In this document: one piece after another, positions 52,202-61,069 of the stretch
How the letters are laid out: every line of letters begins with the position of its first letter
Numbering within the stretch: position 1 is the stretch's first letter
Assembly (NCBI RefSeq): GCF_014192095.1
Contig: NZ_JACHXN010000006.1
Coordinates: 124,001-188,000 of the forward strand
Length of the DNA: 64,000 bases
Direction of reading: 5' to 3'
From: Phyllobacterium trifolii
GTDB lineage: Bacteria; Pseudomonadota; Alphaproteobacteria; Rhizobiales; Rhizobiaceae
Program-made: the position numbers and the translations under genes
Notes under the pieces: generated by a model
Seen by the model: the letters and a program-made list of their open reading frames with translations, nothing else
Databases searched by the model: none
What the model was told of the DNA's origin: nothing

Positions 52202-53778
52202 AACTACGAATGATGGCTTCGGCGCTGGCACTGTCTGCCGCGCTGATCGGAGGCGTAACGTCAGCGCCTGTCGCTGCGCAAGCTGCAACGCTGTCTGGCG
52301 GATTCGATGTCGGACCGGGAGGTTTCCAGGGAAACTTCAATCCGCTGGCGGCCACAGCCGGATTTACTTGGCTCAGCGTCTATTTCGAACCGCTCGTTAC
52401 CTATGATGAGAAACTGCAGAAAGTCGTCGGTGTGCTGGCGGACAGCTACGAAGTCAGTCCGGATCAAATGACATATACATTCAAGCTTGCGGACGCCAAA
52501 TGGCACGACGGCAAGCCGTTCACCTCCAAGGACGCGAAGTTTACCATGGGTCTGGCTATGGACGCGAAATCGGGGTCCGTCCTTGCCGCCAGGTTGAAAG
52601 CAGTCTCGTCCGTCGAAGCTCCGGATGACCGCACCCTGATCGTCAAGCTGAGCGCCCCAAGCGCGAGTACTCTCGACACGATGACCAAGGTGATGATGCT
52701 GCCCGAACATGCATTGTCATCGATACCGGCAGATCAACTCGCCAAAAACGCCTGGTGGTCGACTTCGCCAATCGGGACCGGCCCTTTCAAGTTCACCAAA
52801 TACGTCACCGATCAATATGTGGAACTTGGCGCCAATACCGACTATCGCGGCGGCAAACCCGCACTTGAGCGGGTGATCAACCGATACTTCGCCAATCCGG
52901 CAGCCGCCATCGCCGCTCTGCGCGCCGGGGAAATCCAGTTCACATATGTGGACTCGAACGATGTCTCGACGTTCAAGGGCGATGAAGCATTCAAAGTCCT
53001 TGAAGGCGACAGCTTCGTCGTCAACTATCTTGGCTTCAATCATGAGTCGCCGATCTGGAAAGATCCGCGCGTTCGCAAGGCGGTAATGTATGCGATCAAC
53101 CGCGATGCCATCATCAAGAGCCTTTATGCGGGTGCTGCCAAGCCGGCAAATTGCGCCTATGTCGCGGACCAGCTGATCCCGCAGGGTATTGACCCTTACG
53201 CCTACGATCCGGAAAAGGCGAAGCAACTTCTGGATGAAGCCGGATGGTCGCAAATCAATGGCGACAAGCCGATTACCCTTCTGACCTATTACACCACCCC
53301 TCTCGCCACCAATGTGCTCGCCGCCGTGCAAGCCATGCTTTCGCAAGTGGGAATTAATGTCGTGCCGCGCGCCGTCGATACACCGACTTACAACAGCATC
53401 GTCTTGAATCCGAAGCCGGATGTCGCGCAGTTCCAGCTGGTCTATGCCGGTCTTCAGAACGGGCCTGATGCGGGCAGTATCAATGTTGGTCTTAATGAAA
53501 AGCAGATCCCGCCAGCAGGCCCCAATGTGGTACGCGCGCGTATGCCGGAACTCAACAAGGCGCTGGATACCGCTCTCGCAGAACCCGATGCCGCCAAACG
53601 TGACGGCCGCTATCAGGATGTCTGCAAGGTCATGAATACCGACTTGCCCTGGGCAACCCTGTGGGTGGCGAACCGCTATGGCGTCGTGTCATCAAAGGTC
53701 AAGGATTTCATCTGGACACCGGCGCCGGGTGGTGGCCCCTATCAGGCTCATCCGGAAAAATGGTCACTCGGCGAATAG
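52198..53778 (+). CDS. Peptide-type ABC transporter substrate-binding protein (SBP_bac_5)
   Basis: 526 residues with a Sec signal peptide ending near AQA (about residue 29). Family features: MTYTFKLADAKWHDGKPFTSKDAKFTM, SPIGTGPFKFTKYVT and DPRVRKAVMYAINRDAI. It is the binding protein of the complete importer encoded at 53841-58597. Ligands in such operons range from peptides to sugars and acids. Confidence 0.91.
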   Translation: MKLRMMASALALSAALIGGVTSAPVAAQAATLSGGFDVGPGGFQGNFNPLAATAGFTWLSVYFEPLVTYDEKLQKVVGVLADSYEVSPDQMTYTFKLADAKWHDGKPFTSKDAKFTMGLAMDAKSGSVLAARLKAVSSVEAPDDRTLIVKLSAPSASTLDTMTKVMMLPEHALSSIPADQLAKNAWWSTSPIGTGPFKFTKYVTDQYVELGANTDYRGGKPALERVINRYFANPAAAIAALRAGEIQFTYVDSNDVSTFKGDEAFKVLEGDSFVVNYLGFNHESPIWKDPRVRKAVMYAINRDAIIKSLYAGAAKPANCAYVADQLIPQGIDPYAYDPEKAKQLLDEAGWSQINGDKPITLLTYYTTPLATNVLAAVQAMLSQVGINVVPRAVDTPTYNSIVLNPKPDVAQFQLVYAGLQNGPDAGSINVGLNEKQIPPAGPNVVRARMPELNKALDTALAEPDAAKRDGRYQDVCKVMNTDLPWATLWVANRYGVVSSKVKDFIWTPAPGGGPYQAHPEKWSLGE

Positions 53779-53803
53779 TCGCCCGCGCCTGATCACGGTT
53801 CGA

Positions 53804-53823
53804 GGGGTGGCGCTGGCCACCCC
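53804..53823 (+). other. Intercistronic hairpin after binding-protein gene
   Basis: GGGGTGGC / GCCACCCC, a perfect 8-bp stem with a 4-nt loop, 25 bp after the binding-protein stop and before the permease. Confidence 0.65.
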
Positions 53824-53840
53824 GGCAAAACGGAACGAAA

Positions 53841-54800
53841 ATGCTTCAATACAGTCTTCGACGTTTGCTGATAGGAGTAGGCATGCTCCTTGCCTTGAGC
53901 GTGCTGATCTTCATCTTGCTGCGTCTCACCCCCGGCGATCCGATCGATGCGTATATCGATCCGAACATTCCTATGTCGCCAGAGCAGCTTTCCGAACTGC
54001 GGAGCCAGCTTGGGCTCGACAAGCCCTTGCCAGTTCAATATCTGGCGTGGCTGCAACAGGCCATTTCGGGGAATCTCGGCTTCTCGATCAAGCGTCAGGA
54101 TCAGCCGGTGCTGGATCTGGTGTTGTCGCGTATCGGTCCCACAGTTCTGTTGATGGGATCGGCATTGGTCATCGCGATTATCGTGGGGATCGTCACTGGT
54201 GTTATCAGCGCGGTGCGGCGGAACTCGCCGGTGGACCTCTCATTCTCGGTGTTTGCGCTGATCGGCATTTCGAGCCCGGCATTTCTGAGCGCGCTGATCG
54301 GCCTCTATGTATTCGCCGTTCGCCTGGGATGGGCTCCGTCAGGCGGCATGCTGACACCGGGTGCGGAATTTTCTATCGGAGACTTGCTCCATCATCTGAT
54401 CTTACCCGCGGCGCTTCTTTCAATCGCCCAGGCTGCCCTGATCATGCGCTACATGCGCTCGTCACTGCTTGAAGTTCTCAATCAGGACTATGTGCGTACG
54501 GCGCGGGCGAAGGGCGTCAAGGAATTCTGGGTCATTGCCAAGCATGCGTTGCGTAATGCCCTGCTGCCCGTGGTGACGGTCATCGGCTCGACAATCGGTC
54601 TCGCGATCGGCGGCGCGATCTTCATCGAAAGTGTATTCAATTGGCCGGGCATGGGTCTGTTGCTGGTGAATGCTGTCGAGACGCGTGACTATCCGGTCAT
54701 CATGGGCGCGACGCTGATTATCGGGGCCTGTGTGATCGTCGTCAATCTTCTGACCGACATCACCTATGCGGTCATCGACCCGCGTATCAAGGTGGGTTGA
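53841..54800 (+). CDS. Peptide-type ABC transporter permease (DppB type)
   Basis: 319 residues: [28 protein letters not shown] at the N-terminus, the loop [27 protein letters not shown] and terminal [16 protein letters not shown]. Forms the channel with the next gene one base downstream. Confidence 0.92.
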   Translation: MLQYSLRRLLIGVGMLLALSVLIFILLRLTPGDPIDAYIDPNIPMSPEQLSELRSQLGLDKPLPVQYLAWLQQAISGNLGFSIKRQDQPVLDLVLSRIGPTVLLMGSALVIAIIVGIVTGVISAVRRNSPVDLSFSVFALIGISSPAFLSALIGLYVFAVRLGWAPSGGMLTPGAEFSIGDLLHHLILPAALLSIAQAALIMRYMRSSLLEVLNQDYVRTARAKGVKEFWVIAKHALRNALLPVVTVIGSTIGLAIGGAIFIESVFNWPGMGLLLVNAVETRDYPVIMGATLIIGACVIVVNLLTDITYAVIDPRIKVG

Positions 54801-54801
54801 G

Positions 54802-55677
54802 ATGCTTGCACGCACCCCCTCCCACAGTCCCGGCCCTATGGCGCGAGCATTGCACCGCTTCGCCCACAACAAGGCCGCGCTGTTCGGTGTTTGCATCATT
54901 CTGCCGATGCTCGCGATGATCCTGTCCTATCCTTTGTGGTGGACATTCAAGCCGAACGACATCGACCTGCTCGCCATGAACAGCGGACCGACAGCGACCC
55001 ATTGGTTCGGCACCGATGGTGTCGGCCGAGATGTCTTTGTCCGGGTGCTGGAAGGCGGCCGCATTTCCTTGCTGGTCGCTGTAGCCTCGACAATCATCTC
55101 GGCGATCATCGGGTTTCTGGTTGGTGCGATATCGGCGCTTGCCGGTCGCTGGGCCGATGCTGTCACCATGCGTTTCGTCGATCTGGTGATGACCCTGCCG
55201 CCGGTGATTTTCCTGCTGGTGCTGGCGTCGATTGCCGGTACGGGCATCTGGCCGACGGTGCTCGTCATTTCGCTGCTGTCATGGCCACTCCTGTCGCGCA
55301 TGATCCGCTCGAGGCTGCTTGAACTCCGGGAACGGGATTTCGTTCTGGCATCGCGCGGCATGGGAGCAGGGCTCGGACATCTGCTGTTCCGGCATGGCTT
55401 GCCGAACTCCATCGATATCCTTGTTGTCTATGCGACGCTGCAGATTGCCAATGCGATCCTTCTTGAGGCCGGACTGTCATTCCTCGGTCTGGGTATTGCG
55501 CCGCCCGCCGCCAGCTGGGGCAACATGCTCAACGCAGCGCGCTCGACGGCCGTTCTCGAACAATTTCCCTGGCAATGGCTGTTCCCCGGTGGGGCGCTGG
55601 TTCTTGCCGTCCTTGCAATCAACTTCATTGGCGATGGTCTAAGGGATGCCTTTGATCCTCGCGCCGAACTGAATTGA
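54802..55677 (+). CDS. Peptide-type ABC transporter permease (DppC type)
   Basis: 291 residues from ATG 54802. DppC features are [23 protein letters not shown], the loop [33 protein letters not shown] and the C-terminal [16 protein letters not shown]. The GTG-rich upstream frame was rejected because the ATG lies immediately after the DppB stop. Confidence 0.92.
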   Translation: MLARTPSHSPGPMARALHRFAHNKAALFGVCIILPMLAMILSYPLWWTFKPNDIDLLAMNSGPTATHWFGTDGVGRDVFVRVLEGGRISLLVAVASTIISAIIGFLVGAISALAGRWADAVTMRFVDLVMTLPPVIFLLVLASIAGTGIWPTVLVISLLSWPLLSRMIRSRLLELRERDFVLASRGMGAGLGHLLFRHGLPNSIDILVVYATLQIANAILLEAGLSFLGLGIAPPAASWGNMLNAARSTAVLEQFPWQWLFPGGALVLAVLAINFIGDGLRDAFDPRAELN

Positions 55678-55695
55678 CAAAGAAAGAAAGCGAAA

Positions 55696-56613
55696 ATGAC
55701 CAAATTTCATGGTGTTGTTCCTCCCGTCGTAACACCTCTCAATCCGGATTTCACGGTAGACTATCCGTCCTACACGCGCGTGCTCGAACATCTGCTCGGC
55801 GCAGGCTGCCACGGTGTATTCGTGCTCGGGTCTACCAGCGAAGTGGTGTTCCACAACGAAAAGACCAGGCAGGAAATTCTCGAACACTCGGTCAAGATCG
55901 TCAATGGCCGCGTGCCGGTCATTGCAGGCGTTCTCGATGCAACGACCGACAATGTCATTGGCCATGCCAAGGTCGCCAAGGCTGCAGGTGCAGCCGCCGT
56001 CGTCGTGACGGCACCGTATTATACTGTCACCAGCCAGCCCGAGATCATCGACCATTTCCGCTATATCAAGGATGCCGTCGACATTCCGCTTGTCGCCTAT
56101 GATATCCCTGTCTGCGTCCATGCCAAACTGGCTCGATCGACAGTGACGACGCTGGCCAAGGAAGGCACCATTATCGGCCTCAAGGATTCAAGCGGCGATG
56201 ATGGCAATTTCCGTTACGCCTTGCTGGATCTCGCCGAGCACGAGGACATCTTCCTGATGACCGGTTCCGAGATCGTCGTCGACAATGCGTTGTCGATGGG
56301 CGCGCATGGCGTCGTCCCGGGTCTCGCCAATGTGGATCCGCACGGCTACGTCCGCCTCTGGGATGCGGCGCAGCGCGGTGATTGGGCAGCGGCGCGCAAG
56401 GAGCAGGAACGGCTCTGCCGCCTGTTCGAGATCGTCTGGGTGGCGCAAAGCCGCGTCAGCGGTGGCGCGTCGGGCGTGGGCGGTTTCAAGACCGCCATGC
56501 GCAGCCTTGGCATCATTGATACGAACGTCATGCCGAGACCCAGACAGGCACTCGATGCTGCAGAATCCGCCAGGATTGACGCGATCCTGCGCTCTACCGG
56601 GCTGCTCGGCTGA
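55696..56613 (+). CDS. Dihydrodipicolinate synthase family protein (first)
   Basis: 305-residue class-I (Schiff-base) aldolase/lyase. The pyruvate-binding GSTSE lies at 45-49, the proton-relay Tyr at 135 (VAYDIP) and the Schiff-base Lys at 163 (GLKDSSGD). In transporter operons these proteins act on 2-keto sugar acids, hydroxyproline derivatives or similar compounds rather than lysine synthesis. It lies between permease and ATPase genes, so it is part of the same uptake-catabolism unit. Confidence 0.9.
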   Translation: MTKFHGVVPPVVTPLNPDFTVDYPSYTRVLEHLLGAGCHGVFVLGSTSEVVFHNEKTRQEILEHSVKIVNGRVPVIAGVLDATTDNVIGHAKVAKAAGAAAVVVTAPYYTVTSQPEIIDHFRYIKDAVDIPLVAYDIPVCVHAKLARSTVTTLAKEGTIIGLKDSSGDDGNFRYALLDLAEHEDIFLMTGSEIVVDNALSMGAHGVVPGLANVDPHGYVRLWDAAQRGDWAAARKEQERLCRLFEIVWVAQSRVSGGASGVGGFKTAMRSLGIIDTNVMPRPRQALDAAESARIDAILRSTGLLG

Positions 56614-56621
56614 GACGGGAT

Positions 56622-57644
56622 ATGGACGAGCGCGTGGATCCCATTCTCGACATTCGCGGGCTGCGGACAATCTTCCGCACCCGCGGCGGCGAGATTACCG
56701 CAGTCGATGGTATCGACCTATCGGTCGCTGCCGGCGAAACCGTTGCGCTTGTCGGCGAATCCGGTTCCGGCAAATCCGTGACCAGCCTGTCGGTCATGGG
56801 CCTGTTGACCCGCAATGTCGGGGCGATTGCCGCCGGGAGTATCCATTTCAAGAGCAAGGACGGCGCTGTCCGCGACCTCGTCACGCTGGATGAAGAACAG
56901 ATGCGGAGAATCCGCGGCGATGACATCGGCATGGTGTTCCAGGAGCCAATGTCCAGTCTCAACCCGGTGTTCACGGTGGGTGACCAGATCGCTGAGCCAA
57001 TTCGCATCCATCGCAATGCCGACCGGAAATCAGCAATGAATTCGGCCGTCGGACTTCTCGATCAGGTAGGCATCCCCGATGCGAGACGCCGGGCAGGACA
57101 GTATCCGCACGAGCTTTCGGGCGGCATGCGGCAACGCGCGACAATCGCCATGGCGCTTGCCTGCGATCCGACATTGCTGATTGCCGACGAACCGACGACG
57201 GCGCTTGACGTGACCATCCAGGCGCAAATACTCGATCTTCTGATCAAGCTGCAACGTGAACGCGGTATGGGCATGCTTTTCGTCACGCACAACCTCGGTG
57301 TGGTGGCTGAGATCGCCCATCGCGTCGCGGTCATGTATGCCGGGCGCATCGTGGAGGAGGGGCCTGTCGGTGAGGTTTTCCGCAATCCGCGCCATCCCTA
57401 TACCCTCGGACTTCTGGCGTCGATGCCGCGGCTTGGTGAGGCAACACGCATGAAGCAGACCGGGGACAAGCTGGCGGCTATTCCGGGTGTTGTCCCGAGT
57501 TTGGCGGACATGCCGGATGGATGCGCATTTTCGCCGCGCTGCAGCTATGCGATCGATGCCTGCAGGGTGGCGGTGCCACCGCTCGCAAAGGTCAATGCTA
57601 TGCACCGGAGCCGCTGCATACGATGGCAGGAGGTGGGCCGATGA
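56622..57644 (+). CDS. Peptide-type ABC transporter ATP-binding protein (DppD type)
   Basis: 340 residues: Walker [23 protein letters not shown], signature [15 protein letters not shown], Walker [15 protein letters not shown] and the C-terminal oligopeptide-type domain with [12 protein letters not shown]. It overlaps the next ATPase (ATGA at 57641). Confidence 0.92.
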   Translation: MDERVDPILDIRGLRTIFRTRGGEITAVDGIDLSVAAGETVALVGESGSGKSVTSLSVMGLLTRNVGAIAAGSIHFKSKDGAVRDLVTLDEEQMRRIRGDDIGMVFQEPMSSLNPVFTVGDQIAEPIRIHRNADRKSAMNSAVGLLDQVGIPDARRRAGQYPHELSGGMRQRATIAMALACDPTLLIADEPTTALDVTIQAQILDLLIKLQRERGMGMLFVTHNLGVVAEIAHRVAVMYAGRIVEEGPVGEVFRNPRHPYTLGLLASMPRLGEATRMKQTGDKLAAIPGVVPSLADMPDGCAFSPRCSYAIDACRVAVPPLAKVNAMHRSRCIRWQEVGR

Positions 57645-58597
57645 GCGCTGCGCCATTCCTCACCGTCCGCGATCTGGCCAAACACTACGTTTCCCGCGGC
57701 ACGAAACTCAATATTCTGGAAGGCATCTCCTTCGATATCGCCAAGGGGGAGGTGGTTGGACTGGTCGGTGAATCAGGCAGCGGCAAGACAACGATCGGCC
57801 GTTCGGTTCTGCGTCTGGTCGAGCCTTCTTCGGGTAGCGTAAAATTCGATGGTACAGAACTGACCACACTTTCGGCCGCGCAGATGCGACGGACGCGGCC
57901 CCGTATGCAGTATATATTCCAGGATCCGTTTGCCAGCCTGTCGCCCCGCATGACTATTGGCGAGATTTTGACCGAAGGCCTGAATATCCAGGGAATCGGC
58001 ACCCGCAAGGAACGCATGGACCGGGCACGAAACGCTCTCGCGCAGGTCGATCTTCCTGCCGAAGCCGTCAACCGCTATGCACATGAGTTTTCCGGCGGGC
58101 AGCGTCAGCGCATTGGTATTGCCCGCGCGCTGACGCTTGCACCGGAATTCATTGTCGCGGACGAGCCTGTTTCTGCGTTGGATGTGTCGATCCAGGCGCA
58201 GGTCATCAATCTCCTGCGCGATCTGCAGCAACGGCTCGGCTTGACCATGCTGTTCATCTCGCATGATCTCGCGGTTGTCGAATATATTTGCGACCGGGTC
58301 ATCGTGCTCTATCTTGGCCGGATCATGGAGATTGCCTCAAGCGCCGATCTTTATGCGCGGCCGCAACATCCCTACACGCGTGCCTTGCTTTCCGCGATTC
58401 CGTCGCCGGATCCGGATGCGCCCCGCAACCGGCAAATCCTGAAGGGTGATATTCCAAGCCCGGCCAATCCGCCGAGTGGCTGTGTATTCCGGACACGTTG
58501 CCCGGTGGCGATGGAGGCCTGCGCCCATACGATACCGGAATTGCGCGAAGTTTCGCCCGGCCAATTCAAGGCTTGTATCCGCGATGATTTGAACTAG
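57641..58597 (+). CDS. Peptide-type ABC transporter ATP-binding protein (DppF type)
   Basis: 318 residues from ATG 57641 with AGGAGG upstream. Motifs: [61 protein letters not shown] and the C-terminal [14 protein letters not shown]. Pairs with the DppD-type protein. Confidence 0.92.
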   Translation: MSAAPFLTVRDLAKHYVSRGTKLNILEGISFDIAKGEVVGLVGESGSGKTTIGRSVLRLVEPSSGSVKFDGTELTTLSAAQMRRTRPRMQYIFQDPFASLSPRMTIGEILTEGLNIQGIGTRKERMDRARNALAQVDLPAEAVNRYAHEFSGGQRQRIGIARALTLAPEFIVADEPVSALDVSIQAQVINLLRDLQQRLGLTMLFISHDLAVVEYICDRVIVLYLGRIMEIASSADLYARPQHPYTRALLSAIPSPDPDAPRNRQILKGDIPSPANPPSGCVFRTRCPVAMEACAHTIPELREVSPGQFKACIRDDLN

Positions 58598-58606
58598 GAG
58601 CTCAGT

Positions 58607-59536
58607 GTGAAATCAGCGGAACATGCGATCAAGGGGAATTGGGCCAGTCTACTCCTACCCATCGAGGCGGACGACAGCATCGAATTCAGCAAACTTGGCG
58701 CTGAAATCGACATCCTGATCGACGCGAAGGTCGATGGTATCTACTCCAACGGAACCGCCGGCGAATTCCACAACCAGACTGAGGAAGAGTTCGATCGCAT
58801 CCAGCTAATGCTGGCCGAGCGCTGCCGAAAAGCGGGCATGCCCTTCGTCATCGGCGCTTGTCAGCCCGATCCAACGATCATGCTGAATCGTGTGCGGCGC
58901 GCAGCTACACTGGGTCCCGCTGCCATTCAGGTCATCTTGCCGGATTGGTGGCCGCTGACGGACGAAGAGGCAATCGACTACCTCAACAGGGCGTCTGGGA
59001 TTGCCAACGGCATTCCACTTATCCTCTACAACCCACCGCATGCAAAACGCGTCCTTTCGCCAAAGGAACTCGGTGCGATATTGGCTGAAACGCCGGGCGT
59101 GATCGGCGTGAAGCTGGCAGACGGTGACTCAACTTGGTACGCCGAGTCGCGCGAGCATCTGCCTGGCGTCGCGCTTTTCGTACCGGGGCATCACCTCGCG
59201 ACGGGCATCAGGGAAGGGGTCGCTGCAGGTGCGTTTTCCAACGTCGCCTGTCTTAGTCCACGCGGCGCGCAGCGCTGGACCGACCTTATGCAAACCGATA
59301 TGGACGCTGCCATCGAAACCGAACAGCGGATCTGCAAATTCATGGATCAGCACATCGTTCCGTTCAGGCAAAAGTCCGGCTATTCAAATGCTGCGCTGGA
59401 TAAATTGCTGTGCGCGATTGGCAATTGGGGACCTGTGGGCACGCGCTTACGCTTTCCGTATCGCTGGATCGGCGAAGACGAAGCCCAACGCCTGCGCGCT
59501 GTCGCGGAGCAGGAACTGACCGACATCATGATTTGA
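58607..59536 (+). CDS. Dihydrodipicolinate synthase family protein (second)
   Basis: 309 residues from a GTG start with a GGAGCT ribosome site. Substrate-site NGTAGE (48-53), relay Tyr141 (LYNPPH) and Schiff-base Lys169 (GVKLADGD) are intact. It is clearly different from the first copy, so the operon carries two distinct lyases of this superfamily, possibly for consecutive steps or stereoisomers. Confidence 0.9.
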   Translation: MKSAEHAIKGNWASLLLPIEADDSIEFSKLGAEIDILIDAKVDGIYSNGTAGEFHNQTEEEFDRIQLMLAERCRKAGMPFVIGACQPDPTIMLNRVRRAATLGPAAIQVILPDWWPLTDEEAIDYLNRASGIANGIPLILYNPPHAKRVLSPKELGAILAETPGVIGVKLADGDSTWYAESREHLPGVALFVPGHHLATGIREGVAAGAFSNVACLSPRGAQRWTDLMQTDMDAAIETEQRICKFMDQHIVPFRQKSGYSNAALDKLLCAIGNWGPVGTRLRFPYRWIGEDEAQRLRAVAEQELTDIMI

Positions 59537-59552
59537 TGAGCAGCTGACCCGT

Positions 59553-59771
59553 TTATTTCGGAGCGTGCGACTGGACGACTTTTTTACATTCGGGTGTGAG
59601 TTTGTCCAACTGCTTGGCTAGACATTCGATAACCCGCCCGCCACCAGGCATGACGCCGGTACAGTATTTCTGAAAGTCCGCCATGCATGCCGCACGTTCG
59701 GCAGCAGTCTGCGCCATGGCCGAGCTGCAAAACATCCCAATTCCAATGACGGTCAAAATCATCCGCATCAC
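59553..59771 (-). CDS. Small secreted Cys-containing protein
   Basis: 72 residues. A signal peptide (MMRMILTVIGIGMFC, cleavage near AMA) is followed by four Cys in a C-x9-C, C-x11-C-like spacing (AACMADFQKYC, then VIECLAKQ and LTPECKKV). It resembles the short cysteine-rich-repeat periplasmic proteins. No function can be assigned. It is divergent from the RND pump genes. Confidence 0.72.
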   Translation of the reverse strand: MMRMILTVIGIGMFCSSAMAQTAAERAACMADFQKYCTGVMPGGGRVIECLAKQLDKLTPECKKVVQSHAPK

Positions 59772-59866
59772 AACCCCCTACAATTTTTTATGGAGAGCTA
59801 TCTCTCAGATACGGAATAACGTAGCATCGATCATGCGTTTTCTGCAAAGGCCAATTGGGGGATATA

Positions 59867-61069
59867 ATGGCCGGAATAAGTGGATTGCACACACGGCAAA
59901 TTGAACGCTCTTTGGGCGCTCGCCGGAGGGTAGGCTTTGCCTGCATCACATTATTCGGGCTGGCATTAGCTGGCTGTAATCAAGAGAACTCCTACGTTCC
60001 GCCACCGCCGCCTAAGGTCGATGTGGCGCTTCCGGTAAATCAGAACGTCACGCCCTATCTCGAGGCGACTGGTACTACCGCAGCAGTTAACCAGACTGCG
60101 CTGGTTGCACGGGTACAAGGCTTCATCGAGGAAATCGAGTACAATGACGGGGATGCGGTAAAAGCCGGTACCGTACTTTTCGTCATCGAGCCCGAGTCTT
60201 ACCAGCTAGCGTTAGACCAGGCGAACGCCGCAAAGGCATCAGCCGACGCGTCTGTAAAGCTATCGCAGGCGGAATACGAACGTCAGGCAGCGCTCGTGGC
60301 CAAAACCTTCGCTACACAGCAAGATCTGCAGAAGGCGGAGGCGCAACGTGAAGCCGACCTGGCCATTCAGCAACAGGCGGGATCCAACGTCAGACAGACC
60401 CAGCTCAATTTAAGCTACACGCAGGTGAAAGCGCCGTTCGACGGCGTCGCCACCGCGCGGCTGGTGTCAATAGGCGAACTCGTTATCGCGTCGACCACGG
60501 CGCTTGCAACGATTGTCCAGCTCAATCCCATCTATGTCAATTTCAACGTCAGTGAGAAGGACGTGCTGCGTATCCGCGCTGCCATGGCGAAACGCGGGAT
60601 GACCGCGCAGGATTTGAAAAAGGTTCCCGCCGAAGTCGGTACGCAAAGCGAAACCGGTTTCCCGCATGTGGGTACGCTGGACTACGTCGCGCCCACTATA
60701 ACCGCGTCGACCGGCATGCTGGCAGTCCGTGCCGTCCTGCCCAATGCCGATCGGCAATTGCTGCCTGGCTATTTCGTCCGCGTCCGCGTTCCCTTGTTCG
60801 AAGAACCGGGAATGCTGCTGGTGCCGGATCGCGCCATTGGCAATGATCAGAGCGGGCGCTATGTCCTCGTTGCCGGCAAGGATGATGTTGTTGAACAGCG
60901 CAAGGTCGAGATCGGTCAGTTGGTTGGCGAATTGCGTGTCGTGACAACCGGCGTCAAGCCAGAAGATCGCATTGTCGTCTCGGGCTTGCTGTCGGCCATA
61001 CCCGGCCAGAAGATAGAGCCGCAGTTGAAGGATCTTAGCGCCGTTGCGGCGAATGGCGCGGCGCAATGA
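59867..61069 (+). CDS. RND efflux periplasmic adaptor (AcrA/MexA family)
   Basis: 400 residues from ATG 59867 with GGGGGA upstream. A lipobox LALAGC places the lipidated Cys at 37. The mature part follows the membrane-fusion pattern: beta-barrel/lipoyl half (ARVQGFIEEIEYNDGDAVKAGTVLF), coiled-coil hairpin (ASVKLSQAEYERQAALVAK), second lipoyl half (YTQVKAPFDGVATAR). It links the inner-membrane pump to an outer-membrane channel. It overlaps the pump gene by 4 bp. Confidence 0.92.
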   Translation: MAGISGLHTRQIERSLGARRRVGFACITLFGLALAGCNQENSYVPPPPPKVDVALPVNQNVTPYLEATGTTAAVNQTALVARVQGFIEEIEYNDGDAVKAGTVLFVIEPESYQLALDQANAAKASADASVKLSQAEYERQAALVAKTFATQQDLQKAEAQREADLAIQQQAGSNVRQTQLNLSYTQVKAPFDGVATARLVSIGELVIASTTALATIVQLNPIYVNFNVSEKDVLRIRAAMAKRGMTAQDLKKVPAEVGTQSETGFPHVGTLDYVAPTITASTGMLAVRAVLPNADRQLLPGYFVRVRVPLFEEPGMLLVPDRAIGNDQSGRYVLVAGKDDVVEQRKVEIGQLVGELRVVTTGVKPEDRIVVSGLLSAIPGQKIEPQLKDLSAVAANGAAQ

